From Vreelandella hamiltonii (GTDB taxonomy: Bacteria; Pseudomonadota; Gammaproteobacteria; Pseudomonadales; Halomonadaceae): 64,000 nt of DNA. Shown here piece by piece: positions 42,219 through 53,209 of this stretch. A program made the position numbers and the translations under genes. The notes below the pieces were generated by a model, which saw nothing but the letters and a program-made list of their open reading frames with translations, searched no databases and was not told the origin of the DNA. Each line of letters begins with the position of its first letter. Position 1 is the stretch's first letter. The stretch covers positions 124,001 to 188,000 of the forward strand of contig NZ_BMXN01000003.1 of the NCBI RefSeq assembly GCF_014651775.1, written 5' to 3'.

Positions 42219-42833
42219 CTACGTTGGATATCGGCCCGCCCAAACGGGCACTCCCTGCTGGACAAGCAAGCGCGTGGTTTCAAATAGCGGCAGCCCCACG
42301 ACGGCAGAGTGACTGCCCTGAATTTCTTCGACGAACACCGAAGCAAGCCCTTGTATGGCATAGCCACCGGCTTTGTCCACGGGCTCACCGGTCTGCCAGT
42401 AGCAGGCGATTTCCTCGCGGCTCAATGAGCGCATGGTGACATGAGTCGTGACACAACATGAGAGTATACCCAGCGGCCCACTCACTGCCACCGCGGTCAG
42501 TACTTGATGCGTGCCCCCCGAGAGCCGTTTCAACATCTCGGCGGCATGTTGCTGGTCTCGGGGCTTGCCAAGAATATCCCCCGCCACCACGACTGCCGTA
42601 TCCGACCCGAGCACCGGCAAGTGCGTTCGGCCCATGGCCGTGCTGGCCTTGGCGATGGCCAGCCGCTCCACATACGCCAAGGCCGACTCATCGGCCAGCG
42701 GCGTTTCATCGATATCGCTGGGCAGCACGCTGACAGGCACGCCAATCGACGCCAGCAGCGCCTTGCGACGCGGCGACGCAGACGCCAGGCAGAGCACCGG
42801 CGGGGAGGATGCGCCGGAAATCACCTCGCTCAT
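42219..42833 (-). CDS. maf: Maf/YhdE-type nucleoside triphosphate pyrophosphatase
   Basis: House-cleaning pyrophosphatase; the YhdE orthologue acts on dTTP and UTP and modified forms. It has 204 residues with LASASPRRKALL (about 15-26), LPVLGSDTAVVV, GKPRDQQHAAEML and DKAGGYAIQG motifs. The gene order mreD-maf-rng identifies it with yhdE rather than yceF. The ATG at 42833 overlaps the mreD stop by four bases; the frame stays open upstream only as shadow. Confidence 0.94.
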   Translation of the reverse strand: MSEVISGASSPPVLCLASASPRRKALLASIGVPVSVLPSDIDETPLADESALAYVERLAIAKASTAMGRTHLPVLGSDTAVVVAGDILGKPRDQQHAAEMLKRLSGGTHQVLTAVAVSGPLGILSCCVTTHVTMRSLSREEIACYWQTGEPVDKAGGYAIQGLASVFVEEIQGSHSAVVGLPLFETTRLLVQQGVPVWAGRYPT

Positions 42834-43324
42834 GTTCCACTGCTCATCATGCGCCGCTCCAGAGCCACCAGCATGGTGGCCAGCCAAGGCCACAACAGCG
42901 CACTCATCAGCGAGGGAATCAGGAAGGAGAGGTGGATCGAAAACTCGCCGGTCAAGGTACGCAACCACTGCTCGACCAGCTGCACCAGCCCCAGCAGCAC
43001 CAGCACCAGCACGGCCTGCTGCACCAGCGAATAAGCGCGAAAACGTGGATAGACCATAGCAGCCAGAAACGCCAACAGCGACAAGATGAGCGCGTGTTGG
43101 CCCAGCGCGGTCCCTTCGATCAGGTCCAGCAGCAGGCCCACCACGAAGCCGTGAAAGACCCCGACTCGGTCCGGTGAGCGCATGCTCCAGTAGATGAGCA
43201 TGAGGCCCACCCATTCGGGGCGAAACACCTGCCAGCCATCCGCCACCGGCATGACCTGCAAGCACAGCGCCAGCAGCAGGCTCAGCCAAACGGCGAACAG
43301 CGGCACAACGGGAGCCCTAGCCAT
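42830..43324 (-). CDS. mreD: Rod shape-determining protein MreD
   Basis: Polytopic inner-membrane subunit of the elongasome. It has 164 residues with about five hydrophobic segments. The ATG at 43324 overlaps the mreC stop by one base (TGATG); a TTG three bases earlier is less likely. It overlaps maf by four bases. Sequence is poorly conserved in the family, so position is the main evidence. Confidence 0.94.
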   Translation of the reverse strand: MARAPVVPLFAVWLSLLLALCLQVMPVADGWQVFRPEWVGLMLIYWSMRSPDRVGVFHGFVVGLLLDLIEGTALGQHALILSLLAFLAAMVYPRFRAYSLVQQAVLVLVLLGLVQLVEQWLRTLTGEFSIHLSFLIPSLMSALLWPWLATMLVALERRMMSSGT

Positions 43325-44256
43325 CAAGGCGCCTCCTGTGAATGAGACTCGGCCAGACGCTGAGCGGCATGCACGGCCTGCGCCGAGATATCCATGGACT
43401 CATCCCAGTTAGACGCGTCGAACTCTTCGCGGGGCGGTGGAAAGAGCATCAGAAAATGCCGTGAGCGTTGCAGCTGGGCGGCAGGCTCGGCCATGACACG
43501 TGCAAACGGTTGGCCGGGGTCATGGTACACCTCGGTGACACGGGCCACGGGATACCCAGGAGGAAAGCGACCCGCCAACCCGGAGGTGGTCAACAAGTCT
43601 CCTTCGCGAATGTCGGCAGTATCCGGTACGTGCAGCACGCTGACGCTGCCATAACGGCCGGTGCCCTGCACAATGAAACGCAGGCCGTTTCGATTGACCT
43701 GAACCGGCAAGGCATGACTTGCATCCGCCAGCAACAGCACGCGGCTGGAGTAGGCAGACACAGCGGTCACCTGACCGACCAACCCAGACGCATCGATCAC
43801 TGGCTGTCCGACATAGGCGCCGTTACGATGCCCTCGGTCGACGACCATTTGATGGGTAAAGGGGTCGTTGTCCAGCGACAGCAATTCGGCCGTGATGTAG
43901 GGAATCTCACGACGCTCGCCCGCCTTGAGCAGCGTGCGCAGCTCGGCGTTTTCGGCGGTCAGGTTGGCAAGCCGCTGCCCACGATGGGACAGCGTCAGGA
44001 TCTGCTCTCGCAGGCGGCGATTCTCATCCACCAGCGCTTGCTGGTCAGAGAGCGCCAGCGCCCCCCAGTTCAAGACGTCGCTGGGCACGCTCACCACCCA
44101 CTGAATGGGGGCAACGACCATGGTCATCTGGGCGCGAATATCTTCCATGCGCGTGAAACGCTGGTCGACAAACATCAGCACGCTTGCCGCCAGCACACAG
44201 AAGAAAAGCCGGTAACCGGGTAACGGCCCGTGTGAAAACAGCGGTTTAATAGGCAA
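43324..44256 (-). CDS. mreC: Rod shape-determining protein MreC
   Basis: Bitopic periplasmic scaffold that activates the PBP2-RodA pair. It has 310 residues: one membrane helix (about 16-32), a coiled coil (about 70-110, DENRRLREQILTLSHRGQRLANLTAENAELRTLLKA), then the beta-rich MreC domain with DRGHRNGAYVGQPVIDASGLVGQV. A Pro/acid-rich C-terminal tail follows. The gene lies 23 bases after mreB. Confidence 0.96.
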   Translation of the reverse strand: MPIKPLFSHGPLPGYRLFFCVLAASVLMFVDQRFTRMEDIRAQMTMVVAPIQWVVSVPSDVLNWGALALSDQQALVDENRRLREQILTLSHRGQRLANLTAENAELRTLLKAGERREIPYITAELLSLDNDPFTHQMVVDRGHRNGAYVGQPVIDASGLVGQVTAVSAYSSRVLLLADASHALPVQVNRNGLRFIVQGTGRYGSVSVLHVPDTADIREGDLLTTSGLAGRFPPGYPVARVTEVYHDPGQPFARVMAEPAAQLQRSRHFLMLFPPPREEFDASNWDESMDISAQAVHAAQRLAESHSQEAP

Positions 44257-44279
44257 TCCCCCGCGTCAAACCGCTGCGA

Positions 44280-45329
<1,050 letters not shown>

Positions 45330-45546
45330 CTAGTGCAGACCGGGAACCCTGTGCGGATGCAAACGGTATCACCGCAACCCCTTGGCAGCAAGCACGAGTC
45401 GTGCCCAATAGTGCCCGAGGGGGGCAATATGTGGTACCTTTTGCGGCTATTTTCCACGTCTGCTCCACAAGACGAATTTAAGATGACCGTATGTATACCG
45501 CTGAAAGCGGAATATGTTCCATCACGTTTGCGAGGAAACCTCGATC

Positions 45547-45834
45547 ATGGCGCTTGAAGAATCTCATGTGCGCCGGGCCGCACATCTGGCCCGACTCGCC
45601 GTCAGCGATGACCAAGCCAGTGGCTTCGTCGACGATCTCAGCCGCATTCTGGACATGGTCGACCAGCTCCAGAGCGTGGATACCGAAGGCGTGGCGCCAC
45701 TGGCCCACCCGCTGGATGCCACGCAGCGCCTGCGCGCCGACGAAGTCACCGAAACCAATCAGCGCGACGCTTTCCAGCGCTGTGCTCCGGCAGTGGAAAA
45801 CGGCCTGTATCTGGTGCCTCGCGTGGTTGAATAA
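45547..45834 (+). CDS. gatC: Aspartyl/glutamyl-tRNA amidotransferase subunit C
   Basis: Small stabilising subunit of GatCAB, which converts mischarged Asp-tRNA(Asn) and/or Glu-tRNA(Gln) to the correct amide. It has 95 residues, starting [21 protein letters not shown] and ending [10 protein letters not shown]. The ATG at 45547 follows GAGGAAA; an upstream in-frame ATG at 45514 is not favoured. It diverges from mreB. Confidence 0.96.
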   Translation: MALEESHVRRAAHLARLAVSDDQASGFVDDLSRILDMVDQLQSVDTEGVAPLAHPLDATQRLRADEVTETNQRDAFQRCAPAVENGLYLVPRVVE

Positions 45835-45893
45835 CCGCCGCACCCCGCTCGTTTCTGCTTATTTCATTCGCCCCCGAACGGAGCTTCCGGGTC

Positions 45894-47354
45894 ATGCACG
45901 ATAAAACCGTAACGCAGCTCGCCGCCGCCCTGGATAGCGGTGAACTCTCCAGCCGAGAGCTGACCTCCCACTTTTTGCAGCGCATCGAAAAAGCCGATGG
46001 CAAGCTCAACAGCTTCATCACGGTGACCGCCGAGCAGGCGCTGAACCAGGCCGAAGCCGCCGACCAGGCACGCGCGGCAGGCAAGGCGAGCAAGCTGGCT
46101 GGTATCCCCTTGGCGCTGAAAGACATTTTCTGCACCCAGGGCGTCAAGACCACCTGCGGCTCCAAAATGCTCGATAATTTCATCGCGCCTTACGATGCCA
46201 CCGTGGTGGAAAAGCTGGCGGCCGCAGGCACAATCAGCCTCGGCAAGACCAACATGGACGAGTTCGCCATGGGCTCGTCCAACGAAAACAGCCACTATGG
46301 CGCGGTCAAGAACCCCTGGGACCTGACGGCAGTCCCCGGCGGCAGCTCCGGCGGTAGCGCGGCGGCGGTAGCGGCAGGGCTAGTACCCGCGGCCATGGGC
46401 ACCGACACCGGCGGCTCCATTCGTCAGCCGGCCGCGTTCTGTGGCATCACCGGATTGAAGCCCACCTATGGGCGCGTCTCTCGTTACGGCATGATTGCCT
46501 ACGCCTCCAGCCTCGACCAGGCAGGCCCGATGGCACGCACGGCTGAAGATTGTGCCCTGCTGCTCAACGTGATTGCCGGGCACGACCTGCGCGACTCCAC
46601 CAGCGTCGCCCGTGGCGTGCCTGACTACACCGAAACCCTCAACGCGCCGCTGTCAGGCCTGAAAATCGGCCTGCCCAAGGAGTATTTTGGCGACGGCCTC
46701 GACCCGGAAGTCGAGCAAGCCGTGCGTGAGGCCGTCAAGGTTTACGAGTCGCTGGGTGCCACGGTGCGGGAGGTCAGCCTGCCGCACACGCACTACGCCA
46801 TTCCGGCCTACTACGTGATTGCCCCCGCTGAAGCTTCCTCCAACCTGTCGCGCTTCGACGGCGTGCGCTTCGGTCACCGCTGCAAGGCGCCTGCCGACCT
46901 GATCGACCTTTACACCCGCTCGCGGGCCGAAGGGTTTGGTGAAGAGGTCAAGCGGCGTATCCTGATTGGCACCCACACCCTGTCGGAAGGCTTCTTCGAC
47001 GCTTATTACACCAAGGCCCAGAAGGTGCGTCGCCTGATTCGTCAGGACTTCCTCGACGCCTTCGAAGATGTCGATGTACTGATGGGCCCCGCATCGCCCA
47101 CGCCCGCTTTCGACCTGGGCGCGAAGAAAGACCCGGTGTCGATGTACCTGCAGGATATCTACACCATTGCCGTGAACCTGGCGGGCATTCCCGGCATCAG
47201 CGTTCCGGCCGGATTTGCGGGCGGCCGCCCGGTGGGCCTGCAAATTCTCGGCACGCACTTTGCCGAAGCGCAGCTGCTCAACGTCGCTCACCAGTTCCAG
47301 CAAGCCACCGACTGGCATCTCAAACTGCCTGCCTTTGCCGAGGAGAACGCCTGA
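45894..47354 (+). CDS. gatA: Aspartyl/glutamyl-tRNA amidotransferase subunit A
   Basis: Amidase-signature subunit that releases ammonia from glutamine. It has 486 residues. The Ser-cisSer-Lys triad region is intact: LALKDIFCT (Lys near 78), [15 protein letters not shown] and [17 protein letters not shown] with nucleophile Ser. It overlaps gatB by one base (TGATG). Confidence 0.98.
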   Translation: MHDKTVTQLAAALDSGELSSRELTSHFLQRIEKADGKLNSFITVTAEQALNQAEAADQARAAGKASKLAGIPLALKDIFCTQGVKTTCGSKMLDNFIAPYDATVVEKLAAAGTISLGKTNMDEFAMGSSNENSHYGAVKNPWDLTAVPGGSSGGSAAAVAAGLVPAAMGTDTGGSIRQPAAFCGITGLKPTYGRVSRYGMIAYASSLDQAGPMARTAEDCALLLNVIAGHDLRDSTSVARGVPDYTETLNAPLSGLKIGLPKEYFGDGLDPEVEQAVREAVKVYESLGATVREVSLPHTHYAIPAYYVIAPAEASSNLSRFDGVRFGHRCKAPADLIDLYTRSRAEGFGEEVKRRILIGTHTLSEGFFDAYYTKAQKVRRLIRQDFLDAFEDVDVLMGPASPTPAFDLGAKKDPVSMYLQDIYTIAVNLAGIPGISVPAGFAGGRPVGLQILGTHFAEAQLLNVAHQFQQATDWHLKLPAFAEENA

Positions 47355-48808
47355 TGCAATGGGAAACCGTGATTGGGCTCGAGGTCCACGTTCAGCTCGC
47401 AACGCGTTCCAAGATATTTTCCGGCGCCTCGACGGCGTTTGGCGCCGAGCCGAACACCCAGGCCTGCGCCGTTGATCTGGGCCTACCTGGTGTACTGCCC
47501 GTCTTGAACGAACAGGCGGTCGCCATGGCCGTTCAGTTCGGCCTGGCCGTCCATGCCGAGATCCCGGAAGTATCGGTCTTCGACCGCAAGAACTACTTCT
47601 ACCCCGACTTGCCCAAGGGCTACCAGACCAGCCAGATGTATCACCCCATCGTGGGCGCTGGCGAGGTGGAAATCACCCTGGACGACGACACCACCAAGCG
47701 CATCCGCATCCACCATGCTCACCTGGAAGAAGATGCAGGCAAGTCGCTGCATGAAGACTTCCACGGCATGACCGGCATCGACCTGAACCGCGCAGGCACC
47801 CCGCTGCTGGAGATCGTCTCCGAACCGGACATGCGCAACGCCAAGGAAGCGGCGGCCTATCTGAAGGCCATCCACTCCATCGTGACCTACCTGGGCATTT
47901 CCGACGGCAACATGGCCGAAGGCTCGATGCGCTGTGATGTCAACGTCTCGGTGCGCCCCAAAGGCCAGGAAGCGTTCGGCACGCGCGCGGAAATCAAGAA
48001 CGTCAACTCGTTCCGCTTCGTGGAGCGCGCCATCGCCTTCGAAGTCGAGCGTCAGATCGAGCTGATCGAAGATGGCGGCAGCGTGGTGCAGGAAACCCGC
48101 CTGTACGACCCTGAGCGCGATGAGACCCGCAGCATGCGCACCAAGGAAGAAGCCAACGATTACCGCTACTTCCCCTGCCCCGACCTGCTGCCCGTGGTCC
48201 TCGATGAAGCGTACCTGGAGCATCTGCGCAGCCAGTTGCCGGAACTGCCAGCCGACAAGCGCGCTCGTTTCCAGGACGCGCTGGGGCTATCGGCTTACGA
48301 TGCCAGCGTACTCTCGGCCAGCCGCGAAATGGCGGAGTTCTTCGAGGAAGTCCACCGGGTGTGCGGCGATGCCAAACAGGCGGCCAACTGGGTTCAGGGC
48401 GAGCTGTCCGGTGCATTGAACCGGGAAAACCTGAGCATTCAGAACAGCCCCGTCTCGGCCCAGCAGCTGGGCGAAGTGGTACGCCGCGTGCTCGATGGCA
48501 CCATCAACGGCAAGGCCGCCAAGCAGGTCTTCCAGGCGCTGTGGAATGGCCAGGGGGAGAGCGCCGACGCCATCATCGATGCCAAAGGACTGAAGCAGGT
48601 GACCGATACTGGCGCCATCGAAGGCATGATCGATCAGGTCATCGCCGAGAGCCCGGCCCAGGTCGCTCAGTACCGCGATTCGGAGCCCGAGAAGCGCGGC
48701 AAGATGATCGGCTACTTCGTTGGCCAGGTCATGAAGGCCTCTCGCGGCACCGCCAACCCCCAGCAGGTGAACGACCTGCTCAAGACCAAGCTGGACGCTT
48801 TGCTGTAA
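47354..48808 (+). CDS. gatB: Aspartyl/glutamyl-tRNA amidotransferase subunit B
   Basis: Kinase subunit that phosphorylates the tRNA-bound Asp or Glu before amidation. It has 484 residues. [21 protein letters not shown] opens the protein, and [19 protein letters not shown] and EDAGKSLH are cradle-domain motifs; a GatB/YqeY tail domain follows from about residue 400. Presence of GatCAB implies at least one indirect route of Asn- or Gln-tRNA charging. Confidence 0.98.
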   Translation: MQWETVIGLEVHVQLATRSKIFSGASTAFGAEPNTQACAVDLGLPGVLPVLNEQAVAMAVQFGLAVHAEIPEVSVFDRKNYFYPDLPKGYQTSQMYHPIVGAGEVEITLDDDTTKRIRIHHAHLEEDAGKSLHEDFHGMTGIDLNRAGTPLLEIVSEPDMRNAKEAAAYLKAIHSIVTYLGISDGNMAEGSMRCDVNVSVRPKGQEAFGTRAEIKNVNSFRFVERAIAFEVERQIELIEDGGSVVQETRLYDPERDETRSMRTKEEANDYRYFPCPDLLPVVLDEAYLEHLRSQLPELPADKRARFQDALGLSAYDASVLSASREMAEFFEEVHRVCGDAKQAANWVQGELSGALNRENLSIQNSPVSAQQLGEVVRRVLDGTINGKAAKQVFQALWNGQGESADAIIDAKGLKQVTDTGAIEGMIDQVIAESPAQVAQYRDSEPEKRGKMIGYFVGQVMKASRGTANPQQVNDLLKTKLDALL

Positions 48809-48837
48809 CGCGCCCCCAGTGCCAGTGCATCACCATG

Positions 48838-48862
48838 AGCGGCTGCTTCGGCAGCCGCTTTG
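48838..48862 (+). terminator. Hairpin after gatB, possible terminator
   Basis: A 9-bp perfect stem AGCGGCTGC / GCAGCCGCT capped by TTCG, 29 bases after the gatB stop. Only three T residues follow, so it is a weak terminator or an RNA-stabilising 3' hairpin. Confidence 0.5.
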
Positions 48863-48887
48863 CGTGGTGGGGGACTCGCTCAGCTAT

Positions 48888-48965
48888 TTTCAACAGCTAC
48901 TCTCTACAGCTATTCTCTACAGCTACTTTCTACAACTAGCCTCTACAACCAGCCGCTACAGCTGG
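48888..48965. repeat. Six degenerate tandem copies of a 13-bp unit
   Basis: Units begin at 48888, 48901, 48914, 48927, 48940 and 48953; consensus TCTCTACAGCTAC. Units two and three differ only in the last base and the others differ at a few positions. The last unit overlaps the 3' end and stop of sixA (48956). No gene is seen between gatB and sixA. Confidence 0.9.
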
Positions 48966-49474
48966 CTGGGCTGGGTGAAGCGCTGCAGCTGAGCGCACCC
49001 TGCTGCCCAGACGTCGGCCTCCAGCTCGGCAATGGCCGCCGTGGGGAAACCCAGCCCTTGGCTCGGCGAGCCTTCGATCAACAACCCTGCCAACTCGCCC
49101 ACCAGCGGCATATGGCTGACCAGCATGATGGGACCTTGGGGCTGTTGTGCCATCAGCCACTCGGCCACGTCGCTGGCGGGATCGTCTGGCGTGATGAACG
49201 GCAAGGTATTCAAGGGAATGCCCAAGGCATCACGGATATGCTCAGCGGTTTGCTGCGCACGCACATACGGGCTGGCATACAGCACGGGGGTGGCAAGCTC
49301 TCCTTCACTGACCCGCGCGGCCAGCCAGCGCGCCATGGCGCCCGCCTCCTGTTCGCCGCGGCGAGTCAGCGCACGCACCGGGTCTGGAAAGCCGGGAGCG
49401 GCTTCACCATGCCGCATGATCAGCAGTGGGCTCGCACCACCATGGCGCAGCGCCTGATTTCCCTGGTCACTCAT
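48956..49474 (-). CDS. sixA: Phosphohistidine phosphatase SixA family protein
   Basis: Histidine-phosphatase-superfamily enzyme; in E. coli SixA dephosphorylates His-phosphorylated proteins, including NPr of the nitrogen PTS. It has 172 residues, with the catalytic LLIMRHGEA at about 16-24, [15 protein letters not shown], and [16 protein letters not shown] supplying the second His. The start is set at 49474, six bases after AGGAG; the ATG at 49480 touches the Shine-Dalgarno. It overlaps gpsA by eight bases, and its last codons lie in the tandem repeat. Confidence 0.87.
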   Translation of the reverse strand: MSDQGNQALRHGGASPLLIMRHGEAAPGFPDPVRALTRRGEQEAGAMARWLAARVSEGELATPVLYASPYVRAQQTAEHIRDALGIPLNTLPFITPDDPASDVAEWLMAQQPQGPIMLVSHMPLVGELAGLLIEGSPSQGLGFPTAAIAELEADVWAAGCAQLQRFTQPSQL

Positions 49475-50567
49475 GAACATCTCCTTTGCTGACCGCCACT
49501 CGAGGGGGCGATGTCTGTTCCCGATGCGCCTGCTGTACGGCCTCACGGGGCAGAATGAATTCGACGTCGCTGCTTTGCTCACCCAGCATCAGCGTGCGCG
49601 CCATTTCCTGGGCGGGCACGCCATCGAACAGCACCCGCTTCAGCCCTTCCGCCAGCGGCATGTAAACGCCCAACTCCTCAGCCTTGGCGCACACCAGCTT
49701 GACAGTATTGACCCCTTCCGCGACCTGCCCCAACGCTTCTACCGCAGCTTCCAGGTCACGCCCCTCGCCCAGCGCATACCCCACCCGATAGTTACGCGAC
49801 AGGTTCGAGGAGCAGGTCACGATCAAGTCACCTACTCCCGCCAACCCCAGAAACGTCATCGGATTGGCCCCCTGGGCCACGGCAAACCGGCTCATCTCCG
49901 CCAGAGCACGGGTCATCAGCATGCTGCGGGTGTTTTCACCCATGCCCAGTGCCGCTGCCATGCCTGCGGCGATGGCATAGATATTCTTGAGTGCCCCGCC
50001 CAATTCGACGCCGTGCCGGTCATTACTGGCGTAAACGCGGAAATAGCGACACCCCAGCACCTGCTGCACCCTGGTACGCGTCAGGGCATCGGCGCTGGCA
50101 ATCACGGTCGCGGTCAGCTGTTTATCGGCAATCTCGGAGGCCAGGTTAGGGCCCGCAATCACGCCAATATGGCTAAAGCCGGTCTCCTGCTCCAGCACCT
50201 GGCTCATCAGCAGAAAACTCTCCTGCTCGATCCCCTTGGTGGTGCTGACGAGAATCTGCTGGGCGGTCAGCCACGGTTTGGCCGCCTGCACCACGCTGCG
50301 AAACGCCTTGGAGGGAATGGCGATCAGCACCAGCTCCGCGCCCACCAGGACGGCTTCCAGGTCAGTGGACGCCTCGACGGCAGGGTTGATCGGATAATCG
50401 GGCAGGTAGCGGCCATTACGGTGCTCCTGATTGATCTGCGCCACCAGCGCTTCGTCACGCATCCACTGGCGCACCTGGGCACCGTTGTCTGCCGCAATGC
50501 TGGCCAAGGCGGTACCAAAACTCCCCCCGCCCAGCACGGCGACCTTAATCTGTTGCTCATCCGCCAT
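49467..50567 (-). CDS. gpsA: NAD(P)-dependent glycerol-3-phosphate dehydrogenase GpsA
   Basis: Makes sn-glycerol 3-phosphate for phospholipid synthesis. It has 366 residues. The dinucleotide-binding [10 protein letters not shown] is near residues 14-23, the catalytic Lys is in [15 protein letters not shown], and [19 protein letters not shown] is a family signature. The ATG at 50567 has AGGA upstream; an earlier ATG at 50591 is possible. The C-terminus extends about 20 residues past the conserved core. Confidence 0.96.
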   Translation of the reverse strand: MADEQQIKVAVLGGGSFGTALASIAADNGAQVRQWMRDEALVAQINQEHRNGRYLPDYPINPAVEASTDLEAVLVGAELVLIAIPSKAFRSVVQAAKPWLTAQQILVSTTKGIEQESFLLMSQVLEQETGFSHIGVIAGPNLASEIADKQLTATVIASADALTRTRVQQVLGCRYFRVYASNDRHGVELGGALKNIYAIAAGMAAALGMGENTRSMLMTRALAEMSRFAVAQGANPMTFLGLAGVGDLIVTCSSNLSRNYRVGYALGEGRDLEAAVEALGQVAEGVNTVKLVCAKAEELGVYMPLAEGLKRVLFDGVPAQEMARTLMLGEQSSDVEFILPREAVQQAHREQTSPPRVAVSKGDVHE

Positions 50568-50647
50568 GATGACATCCTGATCGTTTAGCATTCATAGTGA
50601 TCACCTACTTTATCACCAACGGCCGCCTTCGCCGTTCAAAACAGGCC

Positions 50648-50685
50648 GAAAAACAAACGGCCCGCCTGGCAGGCCAGGCGGGCCG
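50648..50685 (-). terminator. Terminator after htpG
   Basis: A 12-bp perfect stem CGGCCCGCCTGG / CCAGGCGGGCCG (50658-50685) with a four-base loop, followed on the minus strand by TTTGTTTTTC. It lies 20 bases beyond the htpG stop. Confidence 0.9.
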
Positions 50686-50705
50686 CATCCCTCAACGGAT
50701 GGGGA

Positions 50706-52610
50706 TCACGCGGTCAGCACGCTGTTCAGCCGCTTCACGTAAGCCGCCGGGTCGTCCAGGTGGCCACCTTCGGCAATGATCGCCTGATCGAGCAGAATAT
50801 GCGCCAGCTGGGCAAACAGCTCGCCTTCGCTGCCTTCGAGCCTCGCCACCAGCGCATGATCGGGGTTGAGCTCGAGAATGGGCTTCACTTCGGGCAGTTT
50901 CTGCCCCGCGGCCTCCATGATGCGTCGCATCTGATAGCCCATCTCATGCTCCGGCAGCACCACACAGGCAGGCGAGTCGGTCAGGCGGTGAGTGACCTTC
51001 ACCGACTGCACGTGCTCGCCCAGCGCTTCCTGAACGCGCTTGACCAACGCCTCTTTTGCCTTGGCGGTCTCTTCTTGAGCCTGCTTTTCGGCTTCGTCTT
51101 CGACATCGCCCAGGTCCAGCTCGCCTTTGGCCACGTCGGCGAAAGACTTGCCATCGAACTCGGTCAGGTGGCTCATCAGCCACTCGTCGATACGATCGGA
51201 AAGTAGCAGCACCTCGATACCTTTCTTGCGGAAGATCTCCAGGTGAGGGCTGTTCTTCGCGGCATTGAAGCTGTCGGCCACCACGTAGTAGATCTTCTTC
51301 TGACCTTCCTTCATGCGCTCGACGTATTCGGCCAGAGAATGCTCTTGGGCGGACGTATCGGTATGCGTGGAAGCAAAGCGCAGCAGACCGGCGATTTTCT
51401 CGCGGTTGGCGAAGTCTTCACCCGGCCCTTCTTTCAGCACGCTGCCAAAGGTGTTCCAGAACGTCTGGTACTGTTCGCTATCCTTGGAAAGCTTCTTGAG
51501 CATGTCCAGGGCACGCTTGGTCAAGGCACCCTTGATCTTGTCGACCTTGGGGTCCTGCTGCAGCAGCTCACGAGAGACGTTCAGCGACAAATCGCGGGTG
51601 TCCAGCACGCCCTTGATGAAACGCAGGTAGAGCGGCAGGAACTGTTCGGCGTCATCCATGATGAATACCCGCTGAACGTACAGCTTGACGCCTCGGGAAC
51701 CGTCACGGTCGAACATGTCGAACGGTGCACGGCCCGGCACGTAGAGCAGGCTGGTGTACTCCAGCTTGCCCTCGACCTTGTTGTGGCTCCAGGTCAGCGG
51801 GTCGCTGAAGTCATGGGCCACGTGCTTGTAGAACGCCTTGTATTCGTCGTCCGACACATCGCTCTTGGGACGTGCCCACAGCGCCGTCGCTTCGTTGACG
51901 GTTTCCCAGGTGGTGACTTCACTGCCTTCGATCTCGTTGCCCTCGTCGTCACGGGCGGTCTCGACCTTGGGCATGCGCACCGGCACTTCGATGTGATCGG
52001 AGTACTTGCGCACCAGGCTTTGCAGGCGATAGTCGTCGGCAAACTCCTTGGCATCTTCTTTCAGGTGCAGAGTGATCTCGGTGCCGTGCACCTCGCGCTC
52101 GATATCGGCCACGGTGAACTCACCTTCGCCCCTCGAGCGCCACTCGACGCCTTCCGACGCGGCGGTGCCCGCCTTGCGAGTGCGCACGGCGACTTCGTCT
52201 GCCACAATGAAGCCAGAATAGAAACCGACACCGAACTGACCGATCAGCTTGGCATCCTTCTGCTGTTCACCGGAAAGCTGCTTGAGAAACTCGGCGGTGC
52301 CTGAACGCGCGATGGTCCCCAGGTTGGCGATGACATCTTCGCGATTCATGCCGATACCGTTGTCACGCAAGGTAATGGTGTTGGCATCACGGTCGTGCTC
52401 GATTTCGATGCGCAGCTCGCTGTCACCTTCGTACAGGGCGTCGTTGTCCAGGGCTGCATAGCGCAGCTTGTCGCAGGCATCCGCCGCGTTGGAAATCAGC
52501 TCACGCAGGAATATCTCCCGGTTGGAGTACAGGGAGTGGATCATCAGGTTCAGAAGCTGCTTGACTTCGGTTTGAAAGCCAAGGGTTTCTTCGTGGTTCG
52601 CCGTGGTCAT
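50706..52610 (-). CDS. htpG: Molecular chaperone HtpG (Hsp90)
   Basis: Cytosolic Hsp90. It has 634 residues: the GHKL ATPase domain includes [40 protein letters not shown] and [13 protein letters not shown], followed by the middle domain ([18 protein letters not shown]) and a C-terminal dimerisation domain. I chose the ATG at 52610, the conserved start; an ATG five codons earlier (52625) is in frame. A sigma-32 promoter and a leader hairpin lie upstream, and a strong terminator downstream. Confidence 0.97.
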   Translation of the reverse strand: MTTANHEETLGFQTEVKQLLNLMIHSLYSNREIFLRELISNAADACDKLRYAALDNDALYEGDSELRIEIEHDRDANTITLRDNGIGMNREDVIANLGTIARSGTAEFLKQLSGEQQKDAKLIGQFGVGFYSGFIVADEVAVRTRKAGTAASEGVEWRSRGEGEFTVADIEREVHGTEITLHLKEDAKEFADDYRLQSLVRKYSDHIEVPVRMPKVETARDDEGNEIEGSEVTTWETVNEATALWARPKSDVSDDEYKAFYKHVAHDFSDPLTWSHNKVEGKLEYTSLLYVPGRAPFDMFDRDGSRGVKLYVQRVFIMDDAEQFLPLYLRFIKGVLDTRDLSLNVSRELLQQDPKVDKIKGALTKRALDMLKKLSKDSEQYQTFWNTFGSVLKEGPGEDFANREKIAGLLRFASTHTDTSAQEHSLAEYVERMKEGQKKIYYVVADSFNAAKNSPHLEIFRKKGIEVLLLSDRIDEWLMSHLTEFDGKSFADVAKGELDLGDVEDEAEKQAQEETAKAKEALVKRVQEALGEHVQSVKVTHRLTDSPACVVLPEHEMGYQMRRIMEAAGQKLPEVKPILELNPDHALVARLEGSEGELFAQLAHILLDQAIIAEGGHLDDPAAYVKRLNSVLTA

Positions 52611-52644
52611 GCGCTTAGCCCTCATCTATTTCGTGTGGCGTGTC

Positions 52645-52667
52645 GCCTCTGCCAGCCAGGCAGAGGC
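52645..52667 (-). promoter_or_regulatory. Hairpin in the htpG 5' leader
   Basis: GCCTCTGCC / GGCAGAGGC (52645-52653 and 52659-52667) is a 9-bp perfect inverted repeat with a five-base loop, between the heat-shock promoter and the htpG start. No T-run follows, so it is not a standard terminator. Confidence 0.6.
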
Positions 52668-52686
52668 GTCAAACAGGATGAAGGCA

Positions 52687-52714
52687 ATATGGGGATAAGT
52701 GATGGGATTTCAAG
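52687..52714 (-). promoter_or_regulatory. Sigma-32 (heat-shock) promoter of htpG
   Basis: On the minus strand CTTGAAA (52714-52708), a 13-base spacer, then CCCCATAT (52694-52687). This matches the sigma-32 consensus CTTGAAA / CCCCATNT at every fixed position with accepted spacing. Predicted transcript start is near 52680, giving a leader of about 70 bases. Confidence 0.88.
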
Positions 52715-52737
52715 CGCTAGCCAACCAGCCGCGCCGA

Positions 52738-53073
52738 TCAGGCAGCCGTCGACGCTGCCTCGTTCTCGGCCTTCCAGGCGCGATATTCGGCCAGGTGGCG
52801 ATCCACACGGTTCAACAGCCAACCGACGATCAGCACATCGTCGACCAGGCCAATGATGACCAGGAAATCAGGGATGAGATCAAAGGGCATGACCAGATAG
52901 GCCAGTGCCAGAGCCATGGTACCGAAGGCGGCCCAAGGCACCGGCCTGAAACTGCCACGCAGTACGTCGCGGGTCATGGGCAGGAAAAGCGTGAGCGCAC
53001 GGGCTACTCGTTTGATGGCCCAGGCCCGACCTTTCAAGCGACGAAACAACCACCAGCTAGATAATCGTGCCAT
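52738..53073 (-). CDS. DUF1232 (YkvA-like) small membrane protein
   Basis: Protein of 111 residues with a basic N-terminus (RLKGRAWAIKRVARALTLFL), then one or two hydrophobic stretches (about 48-90) around the DUF1232 signature MALALAYLVMPFDLIPDFLVIIGLVDDVLIVGWLL. The family has no established function. It lies upstream of htpG on the same strand but htpG has its own promoter, so cotranscription is optional. It diverges from slt. Confidence 0.85.
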   Translation of the reverse strand: MARLSSWWLFRRLKGRAWAIKRVARALTLFLPMTRDVLRGSFRPVPWAAFGTMALALAYLVMPFDLIPDFLVIIGLVDDVLIVGWLLNRVDRHLAEYRAWKAENEAASTAA

Positions 53074-53209
53074 CGTCAGGGAATCCTCTCAGGGTACAAT
53101 GGTCAGAACGTCATTTGGCCAAATAGTTCATGATCGCGACGACCACGCGACGGTGGCCATCACCTACTCGACCGTCATATCAGCCAGTTCCAGTTAAAGA
53201 GGGAGTGCC

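Noticed and set aside
48361..48939. 192-codon open frame overlapping gatB and the 13-bp repeats
   Set aside because: It runs in another frame through gatB, has no homologous character, and ends in low-complexity repeat translation.
48888..48965. CRISPR array
   Set aside because: The units are contiguous 13-mers with no spacers and no cas genes nearby.
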